A stretch of 64,000 bases of DNA from Hyphomicrobiales bacterium (GTDB lineage: Bacteria; Pseudomonadota; Alphaproteobacteria; Rhizobiales; Beijerinckiaceae): contig UBNE01000028.1 of the NCBI GenBank assembly GCA_900466745.1, positions 210,849 to 274,848 of the forward strand. Direction: 5' to 3'. The position numbers and the translations under genes were made by a program. Below, in pieces: positions 17,901 to 30,471 of this stretch (its first letter is position 1; every line of letters starts with the position of its first letter). The notes beneath the pieces are model-generated. The model saw nothing but the letters and a program-made list of their open reading frames with translations, had not been told where the DNA came from and ran no database searches.

Positions 17901-19604
17901 ATGCAGCTTGCCGTGAAGTCGGGCATCTTCGAGAACGACCTCGTGCCGGACCGTCGCGACGCGAACCAGCCGCCAGAGCGCGTGCTCGGCCGGGTGATCG
18001 CCTGCGATGGCGGGCGCGCGACGATTCTCAGCGCGGTCTCGACCGGAAGCTGGCTCGCCGAAGACGCCTGGGCGATCGGCCGCATGGTCTCGATCAATCT
18101 CGGCCGCAGCCGCATCGTCGCGCTGGTCTACCGCGTGCATGCGGTGGCGGCGGCCTGGACCGACACGGCCGAGAATCCGATCCAGGTCGAGGTCGAGTTC
18201 CTCGGCGAGGTGCTGGAGGGGCCGGGCGGGGCGGTGCGCTTCCAGAGCGGTATCACCGGCTATCCGCCGATCGGCGCCGTCGCCCACCGGATCCGCGCCG
18301 GCGACCTCGCGCTGGTGCACGATCTCGGCGAGCGCGAAGGCGCGGTCATCGGCGAGATCACGCAGGATGCCAGCGTCCCCGCCACCGTCGACATCCGCAG
18401 CATGCTGTCGCGCCATTTCGCGCTTCTGGGCACCACCGGCGTCGGCAAGTCGAGCGCGGTGGCGCTGCTGCTGCGCAAGGCGGTCGCGCTCCGCTCGCGC
18501 CTGCGCGTGCTCATCCTCGACCCGCACAACGAATATTCGAGCGCCTTTCCCGACCTGTCGCTGACCATCGACGGCGATGCGCTCGACCTGCCGTTCTGGA
18601 TGTTCAGGCAGGAGGAGCTGGCCGATATCGTTTTCCGCGGCCGCCCGGCGCTGGACGACGAGCCCGACATCCTGCGCGAGGCGGTCGCCGCCGCCCGGTC
18701 GCGCTATCGCATGCCAGCGGCGCCGGACCCCGCCCGCGATTTCGGCTCCTCCCTGCTGAAGCGCCCGCTCGATCTCGGCGGGACGCGCGGCGCACGTCCC
18801 GAGGCCGCCCCCGACGCGCCGACGCCCTATCGGCTCAAGGACGTCTTCGCGGCGATCGACGAGCTCATCGGCCTGCATGAGCAGCGCTGGCCGCGCGCCG
18901 CGCTGCGCTCGCTCCGGGTCCGGCTGGAATCGCTCCAGGCCGATCCGCGCTACGGCTTCATGTTCGGCCGCGCCAACATGTACGAGACGATGGCGCCGAT
19001 CCTCGGCCAGATCTTCCGCATTCCCATGCATGGCCGCCCGATCACCGCCTTCCAGCTCGGCGGCCTGCCGGGGGAGGTGGTCAACGCCGTCGCCTCGGTG
19101 CTGTCGCGCCTCGCCTTCGAGCTGGCCATGGCGAGCGAGGGAGCGCTCGAGGTGCTGCTGCTCTGCGAGGAGGCGCATCGCTACGTGCCCTCCGACCCCG
19201 GGCTCGGCTTCGCGCCGACGCGCCAGGCCATCGCCCGCATCGCCAAGGAAGGTCGCAAATACGGCGCCTATCTCGGCGTCGTCACCCAGCGCCCCGGCGA
19301 GCTCGACCCGACGATCCTGTCGCAATGTTCGACGATCTTCGCGATGCGGCTCGCCAATGAGCGCGACCAGCAGATCATCCGCTCGGCGATCTCGGACGCC
19401 TCCGCCAGCACGGTCGGCTTCCTCTCCTCAATCGGCAACCGTGAGGCGATCGCCTTCGGCGAAGGCGTCGCGACGACGATGCGGATGCGCTTCGCCGCGC
19501 TCGCGCCGCATGAGCTGCCGGCGATGAGCGGCCGGGTCGCGACGGCGGAAGGCGCGCGCCGCGACCCGACGCTCGACGAGCTGATGCGGCGGATGCGCGC
19601 CTGA
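17901..19604 (+). CDS. HerA-like (DUF87) ATP-binding protein
   Basis: This 567-residue protein resembles HerA/FtsK-type DNA translocases. An N-terminal beta-barrel domain (about 25-160) is followed by Walker A GTTGVGKSS (near 181), a long insertion, Walker B VLLLCEEAHR (near 425), and a C-terminal region with the motif EGRKYGAYLGVVTQRP and an arginine-finger-like RLANERDQQ. Archaeal HerA works with NurA, and bacterial homologues can pair with SIR2 or nuclease partners in defence; no such partner is adjacent here. The ATG at 17901 follows GAGGTGGTGG. Confidence 0.85.
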   Translation: MQLAVKSGIFENDLVPDRRDANQPPERVLGRVIACDGGRATILSAVSTGSWLAEDAWAIGRMVSINLGRSRIVALVYRVHAVAAAWTDTAENPIQVEVEFLGEVLEGPGGAVRFQSGITGYPPIGAVAHRIRAGDLALVHDLGEREGAVIGEITQDASVPATVDIRSMLSRHFALLGTTGVGKSSAVALLLRKAVALRSRLRVLILDPHNEYSSAFPDLSLTIDGDALDLPFWMFRQEELADIVFRGRPALDDEPDILREAVAAARSRYRMPAAPDPARDFGSSLLKRPLDLGGTRGARPEAAPDAPTPYRLKDVFAAIDELIGLHEQRWPRAALRSLRVRLESLQADPRYGFMFGRANMYETMAPILGQIFRIPMHGRPITAFQLGGLPGEVVNAVASVLSRLAFELAMASEGALEVLLLCEEAHRYVPSDPGLGFAPTRQAIARIAKEGRKYGAYLGVVTQRPGELDPTILSQCSTIFAMRLANERDQQIIRSAISDASASTVGFLSSIGNREAIAFGEGVATTMRMRFAALAPHELPAMSGRVATAEGARRDPTLDELMRRMRA

Positions 19605-19715
19605 GGCGGATTGCGGCCCCGACCCGCGAATTTCTTGCATCGCGCCGGCTTTGCCTGTAAGGCCGTGGCCAAATCCATTTCCCTGCATCGCCGAGATCGG
19701 AAGGAGCCGCCATCC

Positions 19716-20111
19716 ATGGCTCGCGTTACCGTTGAAGACTGCATCGACAAGGTCGACAACCGCTTCGAGCTGGTCCTGCTCGCCGCCCATCGCGCCCGCA
19801 CCATCGCTTCGGGCGCCTCGATCCTGGTGCCGCGCGACAACGACAAGAACCCCGTCGTCGCGCTCCGCGAGATTGCCGAAGAGAAGCTGACGCCGGAAGA
19901 CCTCAAGGAAGAGCTGATCCACTCGCTGCAGAAGCATGTCGAGGTCGACGAGCCGGAGCCCGAGACGGTGCCGCTGCTCGCCAACCCGGCGGCCGCGGCC
20001 GGCGGCGGCTCGGATGCCGACGTCCAGTTCGACCGGATGAGCGAGGAAGACCTGCTGCGCGGCCTCGACGGCCTCGTGCCGCCGACCGAGAGCGCCGACG
20101 ACGAGGACTGA
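19716..20111 (+). CDS. rpoZ: DNA-directed RNA polymerase subunit omega
   Basis: This 131-residue subunit helps RNA polymerase assembly and takes part in ppGpp binding. It begins [20 protein letters not shown] with the classic AAHRARTI, and has the long acidic C-terminal tail usual in alphaproteobacteria. GGAAGGAG precedes the ATG. It lies just before rsh, as in most proteobacteria, but a terminator stands between them. Confidence 0.97.
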   Translation: MARVTVEDCIDKVDNRFELVLLAAHRARTIASGASILVPRDNDKNPVVALREIAEEKLTPEDLKEELIHSLQKHVEVDEPEPETVPLLANPAAAAGGGSDADVQFDRMSEEDLLRGLDGLVPPTESADDED

Positions 20112-20129
20112 GCCTCGCCGGGCTCGGCG

Positions 20130-20155
20130 CCGGAAAGGGGCAAGCCGCTTTCCGG
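20130..20155. repeat. Short palindrome resembling the family A core
   Basis: CCGGAAAG (20130-20137) and CTTTCCGG (20148-20155) pair perfectly around a short loop. The core resembles the family A repeats but lacks their GAGCATC ends. It is directly after rpoZ. Confidence 0.45.
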
Positions 20156-20208
20156 AGTCGTTCGGGACCCTGCCGCGTGTGAATCGATTGTTCACCGTTT
20201 CCCGCTAA

Positions 20209-20231
20209 AGCCCGGCAGTGCCGGGCTTTTT
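20209..20231 (+). terminator. Rho-independent terminator between rpoZ and rsh
   Basis: AGCCCGGC / GCCGGGCT pair with a three-base loop and are followed by five T. It should end rpoZ transcripts, so rsh probably has its own promoter at 20232-20320. Confidence 0.8.
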
Positions 20232-20323
20232 CATGCCCGCCTTCCGGAAAACGCCTTGCTGGCGCCCTTGGCTGAGCAAATAATGATGCGTTGCAATGAT
20301 CGCAGGATGAGGCTGGGGCCCGC

Positions 20324-22540
<2,217 letters not shown>

Positions 22541-22567
22541 GCTCAGGCCGCGCAGAATTTTCGCACG

Positions 22568-22666
22568 GTCATCCCGGGCGCGCGAAGCGGAGATGTCTGA
22601 GCCTCTTCGGGAAGCGCTCCGGCACGGATCCCGGATCGGCGCCGCTGACGCGGCCTGTCCGGGACG
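22568..22666. repeat. Dispersed repeat, family B copy 2
   Basis: It runs from GTCATCCCGGGCGCGCGAAG to GTCCGGGACGG, with GGCACGGATCCCGGATCGGC inside. It lies between rsh and recO. Confidence 0.65.
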
Positions 22667-22715
22667 GCAGCGGCGGAAATTGACCGCCCGGCATCGCAGG
22701 CCCTAACTCGCCGGC

Positions 22716-23459
22716 ATGGAATGGGCCGACGAGGGCACGATCATCGGGGCGAAGGGGCATGGCGAGAGCGCCGTGATCCTCGAGGTGATGACGCGCCATC
22801 ACGGCCGCCATCTCGGCCTCGTCCGGGGCGGGCGCTCGCAGAAGGCGCAGCCGCTGCTCCAGCCCGGCAACCGCGTCTCCCTGACCTGGCGCGCCAGGCT
22901 CGACGAGCATCTCGGCGAATACAAGGTCGAGCTGCTCGCCTCCCATGCCGCGCGGCTGATGGCCGCGCCGGTCGCGCTCTACGGGCTCGCGACCGTCGCC
23001 GGCCTGCTGCGCCTCCTGCCGGAACGGGACCCGCATCCGGCGCTGCATGAGGGGCTGGCCGTGCTGATCGAGCATTTCGACGATGCCGACCTCGCGCCGG
23101 CGCTGATCGTGCGCTTCGAGCTCGCCATGCTCTCCGAGCTCGGCTTCGGCCTCGACCTGACGCGCTGCGCCGCGACCGGCTCGACCGACGATCTCAGCCA
23201 TGTCTCGCCGAAATCGGGCAAGGCGGTCAGCCGCCCGGCGGCCCAGCCCTATCTCGACCGCCTGCTCGCCCTGCCGGCTTTCCTGGCCGAGGGGCAGGGC
23301 GCGCGCCCGCCTTCGGCGGCGGATCTCCTTGCCGGCTTCGCCCTGACCGGCTTCTTCCTGCGCCGTCATGTCTACGAGGCGCGGGGCCTGCGCGAGCCGC
23401 CCGAGCGGGCGCGGCTGGTCGAGCTTGCCGGGCGCGGCGCCGATTCATCCACCGGTTGA
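22716..23459 (+). CDS. recO: DNA repair protein RecO
   Basis: This 247-residue protein works in the RecFOR pathway, loading RecA onto gapped DNA. It starts MEWADEGTIIGAKGHGESAVI, the typical OB-fold opening, then GRHLGLVRGGRS and a helical C-terminal domain with FELAMLSELGFGLDL. The zinc-binding Cys cluster of many RecO proteins is absent; only one Cys is visible, as in several alphaproteobacteria. In relatives it follows era; here it follows rsh. Confidence 0.93.
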   Translation: MEWADEGTIIGAKGHGESAVILEVMTRHHGRHLGLVRGGRSQKAQPLLQPGNRVSLTWRARLDEHLGEYKVELLASHAARLMAAPVALYGLATVAGLLRLLPERDPHPALHEGLAVLIEHFDDADLAPALIVRFELAMLSELGFGLDLTRCAATGSTDDLSHVSPKSGKAVSRPAAQPYLDRLLALPAFLAEGQGARPPSAADLLAGFALTGFFLRRHVYEARGLREPPERARLVELAGRGADSSTG

Positions 23460-23539
23460 GCGCGAAAACCCGGCCCGGCGTTTGCGCGCGGGACGGCGTA
23501 CCTGCATTGTTCTGGCAGGCTGATTCGCGCTGTGCCATA

Positions 23540-23583
23540 GAGCATCACACGAAAAAGCGGGTATCGGTTTTCGCGTGATGCTC
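23540..23583. repeat. Dispersed palindromic repeat, family A copy 5
   Basis: Ends GAGCATCAC / GTGATGCTC are perfect complements, and the whole element folds into one hairpin of about 16 bp with a single mismatch around AGCGGGTATCGG. It is preceded by TA, so the sequence again reads TAGAGCATC. Confidence 0.75.
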
Positions 23584-23631
23584 GGGATCTTGAGCCGCGC
23601 GCGTTTTCGACAAGACGAGGGCTGAAGAGGC

Positions 23632-25878
23632 ATGGGCAAGCCGGTCGATCCGCCGCCGGAGGACGAAGCCGAGCGCATCGATCTGAAATCGGCGCTCGAG
23701 GAGCGCTATCTCGCCTATGCGCTCTCGACCATCATGCACCGCGCCCTGCCGGATGCGCGCGACGGGCTCAAGCCGGTCCATCGCCGCATCCTGCACGCCA
23801 TGCGGCTGCTCAGGCTCGATCCGGGCCAGGTCCACAAGAAATGCGCCCGCATCGTCGGCGACGTCATCGGCAAGTTCCACCCGCATGGCGACCAGTCGGT
23901 CTACGATGCGCTGGTGCGCCTCGCGCAGGACTTCGCCCAGCGCTACCCGCTCGTCGACGGGCAGGGCAATTTCGGCAATATCGACGGCGACAACGCCGCC
24001 GCCTACCGCTACACCGAGGCGCGCATGACCGAGGTCGCGCGCCTCCTGCTCGACGGTCTCGACGAGGACGCGGTCGATTTCCGCGAGACCTATAACGGCG
24101 AGGACGAGGAGCCCATCGTCCTGCCGGCGGCCTTCCCGAACCTGCTGGCCAACGGCTCGCAGGGCATCGCGGTCGGGATGGCGACCTCGATCCCGCCGCA
24201 CAACGCCGCCGAGCTCTGCGACGCCGCGCTCTACCTGATCCAGCACCCGGAGACCTCCTCCGAGCAGCTCATGACCTTCGTGCCCGGCCCGGACTTCCCG
24301 ACCGGCGGCATCATCGTCGAGAGCCGCGAATCGATGGCGGAGACCTACCGCACCGGGCGCGGCGCCTTCCGCACCCGGGCGCGCTGGCATGTCGAGGACC
24401 AGGGCCGCGGCACCTGGCTCGCCGTCGTCACCGAGATCCCCTACATGGTCTCGAAGGGCCGCCTGATCGAGAAGATCGCGGAACTCCTCAACGACCGGAA
24501 GCTGCCGCTGGTCGCGGATTTGCGCGACGAGTCGGCGGAGGACATCCGCATCGTCATCGAGCCGCGCGCCCGCAATGTCGACGCCAATCTGATGATGGAA
24601 TCGCTGTTCCGGCTCTCCGAGCTCGAAGCGCGCATTCCGATGAACATGAACGTGCTGACCGGCGGGCTGGTGCCGCGCGTGCTCGGCCTCGCCGAGGCGC
24701 TGCGCGCCTGGCTCGACCATCGCCGCGAGGTTCTGCAGCGGCGTTCGCGCTTCCGGCTCGGCCAGATCGACAGGCGCCTGGAGATCCTGCGCGGCCTGCT
24801 GATCGTCTATCTCGACCTCGACCGCGTCATCAAGATCATTCGCGAGGAGGACGAGCCGAAGCTCGAATTGATGAAGGTCTTCGACCTCACCGAGATCCAG
24901 GCCAACGCCATCCTCGACACGCGCCTGCGGGCGCTGCGCAAGCTCGAGGAGATGCAGCTCAAGACCGAGCTCGACGAGCTCACCAAGGAGAAGTCGCAGA
25001 TCGAGGACCTGCTCGCCTCCGAGGCGACGCAGTGGAAGACCATCGCCTGGGACATCCGCCAGGTGAAGAAGTCCTTCGGCCCGGAGACGACCATCGGCAA
25101 GCGCCGCACCGATTTCGCCGACATGCCCGACACCGCCGATATCGATCTGACTCAGGCCATGGTCGAGCGCGAGCCGATCACCGTCGTCATCTCGAAGAAG
25201 GGCTGGATCAGGGCGCTGAAGGGCCATGTCCAGGACAAGTCGAGCTTCTCCTTCAAGGGTGACGACGCGCTCCAGACGGCCTTCTTCACCGAGACGACGG
25301 CGAAGGTGCTGGTGCTCGCCTCCAACGGCAAGGTCTTCACGCTGGATGCCTCCAAGCTTCCGGGAGGGCGCGGCTTCGGCGATCCGATCCGCCTGATGAT
25401 CGAGCTGGAGGAGGCGGCCGAGATCGTCCAGGCCTTCCCCTACCGCCCCGGCACGAAGCTGCTGATGGCGACCAGCGAGGGCAGGGGCTTCGTCGCCGCC
25501 GCCGACGATGTCGTCGCCAACACCCGCAAGGGCCGGCAGGTGCTGAATGTCGACGGCAAGGCGGTGGCGATGCTCGCCGTGCCGGCCGATGGCGACCATG
25601 TCGCGATCATCGGCCAGAACCGCAAGCTGCTCTGCTTCCCGATTTCCGAGGTCGCGGAGATGGCGCGGGGCAAGGGCGTGCGCCTGCAGCGCTACAAGGA
25701 TGGCGGCCTCAGCGACGCCAGGACCTTCAAGCTCGCCGACGGGCTGACCTGGCTCGACACCTCCGGCCGGACCTGGACGGTGGCGCAGGCCGATCTCATC
25801 GAATGGCTCGGGCACCGCGCCGAGGCCGGCCGCCTACCGCCGAAGGGCTTCCCGAAGAGCAACACTTTCGGGGGCTGA
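23632..25878 (+). CDS. parC: DNA topoisomerase IV subunit A
   Basis: This 748-residue enzyme cuts and passes duplex DNA to decatenate chromosomes. The N-terminal region has [21 protein letters not shown], the quinolone-resistance region with [12 protein letters not shown], and the catalytic Tyr in [10 protein letters not shown] (near 124). The C-terminal beta-pinwheel is present and lacks a GyrA box QRRGG, which separates ParC from GyrA. parE is not in the window. Confidence 0.95.
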   Translation: MGKPVDPPPEDEAERIDLKSALEERYLAYALSTIMHRALPDARDGLKPVHRRILHAMRLLRLDPGQVHKKCARIVGDVIGKFHPHGDQSVYDALVRLAQDFAQRYPLVDGQGNFGNIDGDNAAAYRYTEARMTEVARLLLDGLDEDAVDFRETYNGEDEEPIVLPAAFPNLLANGSQGIAVGMATSIPPHNAAELCDAALYLIQHPETSSEQLMTFVPGPDFPTGGIIVESRESMAETYRTGRGAFRTRARWHVEDQGRGTWLAVVTEIPYMVSKGRLIEKIAELLNDRKLPLVADLRDESAEDIRIVIEPRARNVDANLMMESLFRLSELEARIPMNMNVLTGGLVPRVLGLAEALRAWLDHRREVLQRRSRFRLGQIDRRLEILRGLLIVYLDLDRVIKIIREEDEPKLELMKVFDLTEIQANAILDTRLRALRKLEEMQLKTELDELTKEKSQIEDLLASEATQWKTIAWDIRQVKKSFGPETTIGKRRTDFADMPDTADIDLTQAMVEREPITVVISKKGWIRALKGHVQDKSSFSFKGDDALQTAFFTETTAKVLVLASNGKVFTLDASKLPGGRGFGDPIRLMIELEEAAEIVQAFPYRPGTKLLMATSEGRGFVAAADDVVANTRKGRQVLNVDGKAVAMLAVPADGDHVAIIGQNRKLLCFPISEVAEMARGKGVRLQRYKDGGLSDARTFKLADGLTWLDTSGRTWTVAQADLIEWLGHRAEAGRLPPKGFPKSNTFGG

Positions 25879-26059
25879 GGCGGTTGCGCGCGGAGCCACG
25901 GCTTCGCGCCATGGCTCATCCTGCGCGGCCGTGCCTGCCGCCGGGCGAGCGGCGCCGCCGCGCCGTTGGCTCGATCTGGTGAGATTGTCGTAAGGACAGC
26001 GATTTCAACGGCTTATGCGCAATTCCGGAATCGGATTCGCAGCGTCTTGAATCGGGTCC

Positions 26060-26668
26060 TCAGCGAATCCGCTGGCCGACGACGCCGACCTCGACGCCCA
26101 GCGTCAGCTTGTCGGTGACGGCCCATTCCACCCCGGCCCTGGCCTCGGGCCTGACCGCGATGTCGCTTTGGCTGAAGGGCGGCGAGAACGGCGTCGCGCC
26201 GTAGCGCCAGGTCTCGTTCGCCGCCGACATGCCGACCTTGCTGTAGACCAGCACGTCCGGCGTCACGAGCACGCCGGTCTTGATCTGGAACGCACCGGCG
26301 AAATCGCGCGTATAGGCGACGCTGCCGAAGCTCGGCGTGCCGTAGCCGCCGATGGCGGGCGCGTAGTCGATCGCGCCGACGATGCCGTAGACGAAATTGC
26401 CCTCGCGCCGCATCGTCCCCATCTCGAGCCCGAAGGTCGGGCCGGCGCTGGTGCGCATATGCTTGCCGCTGGTCACCTGGAAGCCGGAGGAGATGCGCGC
26501 ATAGGAGCCCTCCCATTTCGGCGAGAGGGTCGGGCCGTCCCAGGCGAAGGAGGGCAGGCTGGAAAAACCGGAGAGCGGCAGGACGCTCTGGGCGCGGGCG
26601 GGCGCCGTTCCCATGGCGATCGTCAGGGCCGCGGCGGCGGCCGTGGCGGAAACAACCGAAAATCTCAC
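26060..26668 (-). CDS. Outer-membrane beta-barrel-like protein
   Basis: This 202-residue protein has a signal peptide ending ...GTAPARA-QS. The rest alternates polar and hydrophobic residues in short strands with aromatic girdles (GSYARISSGFQV, FAGAFQIKTGVLV, RPEARAGVEWAV), as in small OmpA/Omp25-type barrels of Rhizobiales. It ends GVVGQRIR rather than in a terminal Phe, which is unusual for BamA-inserted barrels. Function is unknown. Confidence 0.75.
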   Translation of the reverse strand: MRFSVVSATAAAAALTIAMGTAPARAQSVLPLSGFSSLPSFAWDGPTLSPKWEGSYARISSGFQVTSGKHMRTSAGPTFGLEMGTMRREGNFVYGIVGAIDYAPAIGGYGTPSFGSVAYTRDFAGAFQIKTGVLVTPDVLVYSKVGMSAANETWRYGATPFSPPFSQSDIAVRPEARAGVEWAVTDKLTLGVEVGVVGQRIR

Positions 26669-26779
26669 GTCGAAGGCATCCTCGCGCCGGGCATCGGGCC
26701 GAAGCTTAGCATGGGGCCGGCCGAATGTCGCCGTTTTGTGGCGCCGCGCTTGCTCCGGGCGGGCGAGGGCTGCGGCAGC

Positions 26780-27793
26780 TCAGGCGATCCTGGTCCTGAG
26801 CTTGAGGAAGCGCAGCGTCCGCTCGGCGGTGGCGAGGTCGAGCTTGGCATAAGCGTCGACATCGTCGTCGATGTCGCGCGAGGAGAAATACAGCCGCCGC
26901 GCCCGCAATTGCAGGATGGCGCGGAAGGCGGTCAGGCCGACGCCGAGCGTGCGGCAGGTCACAGCGATGCCGCTGGCGTCGCGCTGCATCAGCACGCGCA
27001 GAGCCTGGTCCGGGCCGATATCGGCGACCTGCGCCAGCACCTGCGCCAGATGATAGGCGCGGTCCTCGTCGGCGAGCATGGTCAGCACGTCGTCGACCTC
27101 GCGCACCTTGGCGGCGAGGTCGGCGAGCAGGAGCTTGACCTCGAGCCGCTGCTGGCGCGCCTGGCGGGCGAGCGACTGGGGCGTGTCGGCCCCGGCGGCG
27201 TCCTGCGCCAATTGCCCGACGATGCGCAGCACGCGCTCGGCCCGCTGCGGCGCCAGGTCGGAGCGGCGGGCGAGGTTGCCGGCGATGGCGGCGTCGCCCC
27301 TGCCGCGCTCCAGCAGCCGGTCGAAACCGCGATCGGAGAAGGTCGCGCCCTCATTGGCGGAGACGGTGGTGAGCACCGCCCGGTCGCCGCGCTCGACCAG
27401 GATGTCGGTGACGCTCTCGGAGAGGCGGGCACGCTCGGCGATGGCCGCGAGATGCTGCTGGCTCTGGCTGACGGCGATGGCGGCGAGGTCGCCGTCGGTC
27501 AGCACCGGCGACAGGGTGAGGACGAGCCGCGCCACCTCGGCATTGCCGTCGCCGCCGAGCGTGACGGCGACGTTGCGCGGCAGCGTCGGCGCCGCCGCGA
27601 CGCGGTCGGCATAGTCCTTGCGGTCCTCGTCGCCGAGATGGGTGAGCGAAGTCACGGCGATCTCGCCGTAATGGTCCTTGCTGGTGTCGCTCGGGTCCTG
27701 GTCCAGCAGGAACAGGTCGGTGACGGCGTTGAGCAACTGACGGCGCGAATCCGACGACAGCTCGGTCGGCATCCGGGTCAGGTTGCGCAGCAT
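26780..27793 (-). CDS. DUF2336 domain protein
   Basis: This 337-residue protein matches the alphaproteobacterial DUF2336 family: an alpha-helical repeat protein rich in Ala, Leu and Arg, with NLARRSDLAPQRAERVL and a C-terminal LKLRTRIA. No catalytic motif or membrane span is visible. The ATG at 27793 is chosen; an in-frame TTG lies four codons earlier. It stands alone with a 227-base upstream region. No function is established for the family. Confidence 0.8.
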   Translation of the reverse strand: MLRNLTRMPTELSSDSRRQLLNAVTDLFLLDQDPSDTSKDHYGEIAVTSLTHLGDEDRKDYADRVAAAPTLPRNVAVTLGGDGNAEVARLVLTLSPVLTDGDLAAIAVSQSQQHLAAIAERARLSESVTDILVERGDRAVLTTVSANEGATFSDRGFDRLLERGRGDAAIAGNLARRSDLAPQRAERVLRIVGQLAQDAAGADTPQSLARQARQQRLEVKLLLADLAAKVREVDDVLTMLADEDRAYHLAQVLAQVADIGPDQALRVLMQRDASGIAVTCRTLGVGLTAFRAILQLRARRLYFSSRDIDDDVDAYAKLDLATAERTLRFLKLRTRIA

Positions 27794-28020
27794 GAAGGCC
27801 CCCAAGGCGGTAACGTAGCGGGAGACTGCAATGCGCGAACTTGATTTACTCTTAAGCCGGTGGCGGTTTTCCAGAGGTTGCCGGCATGAATAGGAGCGTT
27901 TTCCAGATTCCTTCTGAAGTATAGCGTGCCGGAACGATTATCTACTGCGTCATTGCTCGTATAAGTTGCAGTTTCCCGTGGCGGTGGCGCGCCCGGGCCT
28001 GAGCCGGGCGCGCGACGGCT

Positions 28021-28668
28021 TCAGAACTTGCCGTATTGCAGATAGGCCTGCTGCGGGTCGGTGCCGGCGAGGATGGCGGTGCGGACCTTGTTCTCGGTCG
28101 AGATCGCGGCCTCGGATTTCTCGACCACCTCCTCGACGATCTCGGCCGGGATGCGGACCACGCCGTCGCGATCGGCGAGGATGTAGTCGCCGGGACGGAT
28201 CCAGACCGCGCCGATCTTGATCGGCTCGTCGACCGCCTTGGGCAGCCAGGCGCCGACGATGTCGCGCGGGGTATAGGCCTTGAAATAGGCCTGGAAGCCC
28301 ATCTCGATCATGAATTCGGTGTCGCGCGAGAGCCCGTCGATGACGCAGCCGCGCACGCCCTTGTTCTTCAGCGTCTCGGCCGAGAGCTCGCCCATCAGCG
28401 CCACCTCCTCGGTGTTCGGCTGGCAGACCCAGACATGGCCGGGCTTGGCGGCCGAGAGCAGGCCGGTCCAGCTCAGCAGCGTCTCGTGGGCATCGAACGC
28501 CCCGGCCTTGCCCTCCACGGTGAAGGCGGGGCCGGCGAGCGTCTGGCCGGGCAGCAGCGGGCGCAGCTCCGGCGGCAGGGTGAAATCGCTCAGGCCCATG
28601 CCGCGCATCACGTCATGGACGACGCCGGTGTAGCAGCGCTCGAGGCGCCGGGTCAGCTCTTCGCTCAT
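28021..28668 (-). CDS. RraA family protein (aldolase/decarboxylase-like)
   Basis: This 215-residue protein has the RraA/HMG-aldolase fold, with GELSAETLKNKGVRGCVIDGLSRD split across the active site; the Arg and Asp of CVIDGLSRD are the usual Mg- and substrate-binding residues. Relatives are 4-hydroxy-4-methyl-2-oxoglutarate aldolases, oxaloacetate decarboxylases and RNase E inhibitors. Sequence alone does not separate these. The second of two consecutive ATGs (28668) is better spaced from GGAGG. Confidence 0.85.
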   Translation of the reverse strand: MSEELTRRLERCYTGVVHDVMRGMGLSDFTLPPELRPLLPGQTLAGPAFTVEGKAGAFDAHETLLSWTGLLSAAKPGHVWVCQPNTEEVALMGELSAETLKNKGVRGCVIDGLSRDTEFMIEMGFQAYFKAYTPRDIVGAWLPKAVDEPIKIGAVWIRPGDYILADRDGVVRIPAEIVEEVVEKSEAAISTENKVRTAILAGTDPQQAYLQYGKF

Positions 28669-28779
28669 CATTCCTCCGTGGCGCGGCGCTCCGGGGCGCC
28701 GCGCGGTTTGATGGAGGCGGCAGGGTGGCGGCGCCGGCGCGGCGGGACAAGCGCGTTTTCCGCGCGGCCCTGATGCGCC

Positions 28780-29544
28780 TCAATCGGTTGAAGCGGCGTG
28801 CTCGACCCGTTCCCAGCCCTGCGGCATCAGGCGCTCCTGCGGCAGGAAGCGCGCCTTGTAGGACATTTTCGGCGAGCCATCGACCCAATAGCCGAGATAG
28901 ACATAGGGCAGTCCGAGCCGCCCGGCGCGGGCGATGTGGTCGAGCACCATGAAGGTGCCGAGCGAGCGGGCCTCCAGCCCCGGATCATAGACCGAATAGA
29001 CCATGGAGAGGCCGTCGTTCAGCGTGTCGGTCAGCGCCATGGCGAAGAGGTCGCCCTCGCCGCGCCCGGTGAAGCCGGAATCGGGGCCGCGGCGGCGGTA
29101 CTCGATCAGATGGGTCTCGACATGGGTGTCCTCGACCATCATCGCGAAATCGAGCGCCGACATCGTCGCCATGCCGCCATCGGGATGGCGCACGTCGAGA
29201 TAGGAGCGGAACAGCGAATAATGCTCGGAGCGCGGCTGCGGCGGGCGGGCCTCGCCGATGAGGTCGCCATTATGCGCCAGCACCTTGCGGAAGCCGCGCG
29301 TCCAGCGGAAATCGTCGACGCAGATCCGCACCGAGACGCAGGCGCGGCAGGTTTCGCAGGCCGGGCGGTAGGCGATGCTCTGCGAGCGCCGGAACCCGCC
29401 TTGCGACAAGACGTTGTTGAGGTCGCCGGCGCGCGGCCCGACGAGATGCGTGAACACCTTCCGCTCCTCGCGGCCCGGCAGATAGGGGCACGCGGTCGGC
29501 GAGGTGAGGTAGAATTGCGGGGCATCCCGCAACGGGCGCGTCAC
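28780..29544 (-). CDS. bpt: Aspartate/glutamate leucyltransferase (Bpt-type)
   Basis: This 254-residue enzyme adds Leu from Leu-tRNA to proteins with N-terminal Asp or Glu, marking them for ClpS/ClpAP (N-degron pathway). It has [16 protein letters not shown], the Cys motif [15 protein letters not shown] and [19 protein letters not shown]. The GTG at 29544 has GGGGAG nine bases upstream and gives the family length; the ATG far upstream would add an unrelated 59-residue leader. Confidence 0.92.
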   Translation of the reverse strand: MTRPLRDAPQFYLTSPTACPYLPGREERKVFTHLVGPRAGDLNNVLSQGGFRRSQSIAYRPACETCRACVSVRICVDDFRWTRGFRKVLAHNGDLIGEARPPQPRSEHYSLFRSYLDVRHPDGGMATMSALDFAMMVEDTHVETHLIEYRRRGPDSGFTGRGEGDLFAMALTDTLNDGLSMVYSVYDPGLEARSLGTFMVLDHIARAGRLGLPYVYLGYWVDGSPKMSYKARFLPQERLMPQGWERVEHAASTD

Positions 29545-29629
29545 GTCGGTTGGCTCCCCGGAGACTTCCGTCTTCAATGTAGCATCGGCGACGGCGGCAA
29601 CAAGCGCGATGCGAGGACCGGAGGGTGTG

Positions 29630-30469
29630 ATGGCCGGCGAAAAAGTGGCGCTCCAGGGCGCGCAGGAGACCCTTCTCGTGACGCTCTGCGCCAAGGCGGG
29701 CGAGAGCCGTCTGCCCGACACCTTGCTGGGAGACCGCTTCGCGGCCGAGGCGCTGGCGCGGCTCGATTATGATTTCGACGGGCTGAAGATCGACCGCGAC
29801 ATGATGATCGGCATCGCGCTGCGGGCCCATGTCATCGACGGCTGGACGCGCGCCTTTCTCGGCCTCCATCCGGAGGCGAGCGTCCTCCATCTCGGCTGCG
29901 GGCTCGACAGCCGGGTCTTCAGGGTCGCCCCCGCCGCGAGCGTCCGCTGGTTCGATCTCGACTATCCCGACGTCATCGCCTTGCGGGAACGCCTCTATCC
30001 GGCGCGCGAAGGCTGCACGCTGCTCGCCTCCTCGGTGACGGAGCCGGGCTGGCTCGACGCCGTGCCGCGCGACAGGCCGGCCCTCGTCATCGCGGAGGGG
30101 ATCCTGCCCTATCTGCCGCCGGAGGAGGTGACGCTTCTGCTGGAGCGCCTGGGCGCCCATCTGCCCGGCGGCGAGATCGTCTTCGACGCCTATAGCCGCC
30201 TCGGCCTGGCGCTGATCGCCTGGCAGCCCTCGATCCGGGCGACCGGGGCGAAGCTGCTCTGGTCGCTCGACGATCCGGAGGATCTGCTCCGCCAGTTCCC
30301 CCGCTTCGAGCTGGTCGAGGAGCTCGCGGGCTACGATCCGCGGCAGGTCGCGCGCATGTCGCTGGCGGCGCGGCTCGCCATCCCCGTGATGGGGCTCGTG
30401 CCGGCGCTGTCGCGGATCGGGAGGCTGCTGCGCTTCCGCTTCGGGAGCGCCGGCGCGGACGGCGGCTGA
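29630..30469 (+). CDS. SAM-dependent methyltransferase, leucine carboxyl methyltransferase/TcmP type
   Basis: This 279-residue class I methyltransferase has the SAM-binding motif [11 protein letters not shown] (near 85), an acidic [10 protein letters not shown] (near 107) and [13 protein letters not shown] (near 152), as in the PPM1/TcmP-like family that methylates carboxyl or hydroxyl groups of small molecules. GGAGGGTG precedes the ATG. Its stop is two bases from the convergent RDD gene. Substrate is unknown. Confidence 0.85.
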   Translation: MAGEKVALQGAQETLLVTLCAKAGESRLPDTLLGDRFAAEALARLDYDFDGLKIDRDMMIGIALRAHVIDGWTRAFLGLHPEASVLHLGCGLDSRVFRVAPAASVRWFDLDYPDVIALRERLYPAREGCTLLASSVTEPGWLDAVPRDRPALVIAEGILPYLPPEEVTLLLERLGAHLPGGEIVFDAYSRLGLALIAWQPSIRATGAKLLWSLDDPEDLLRQFPRFELVEELAGYDPRQVARMSLAARLAIPVMGLVPALSRIGRLLRFRFGSAGADGG

Positions 30470-30471
30470 GG

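Noticed and set aside
23545..25815. Long minus-strand frame opposite parC
   Set aside because: Same reason; parC motifs are unmistakable.
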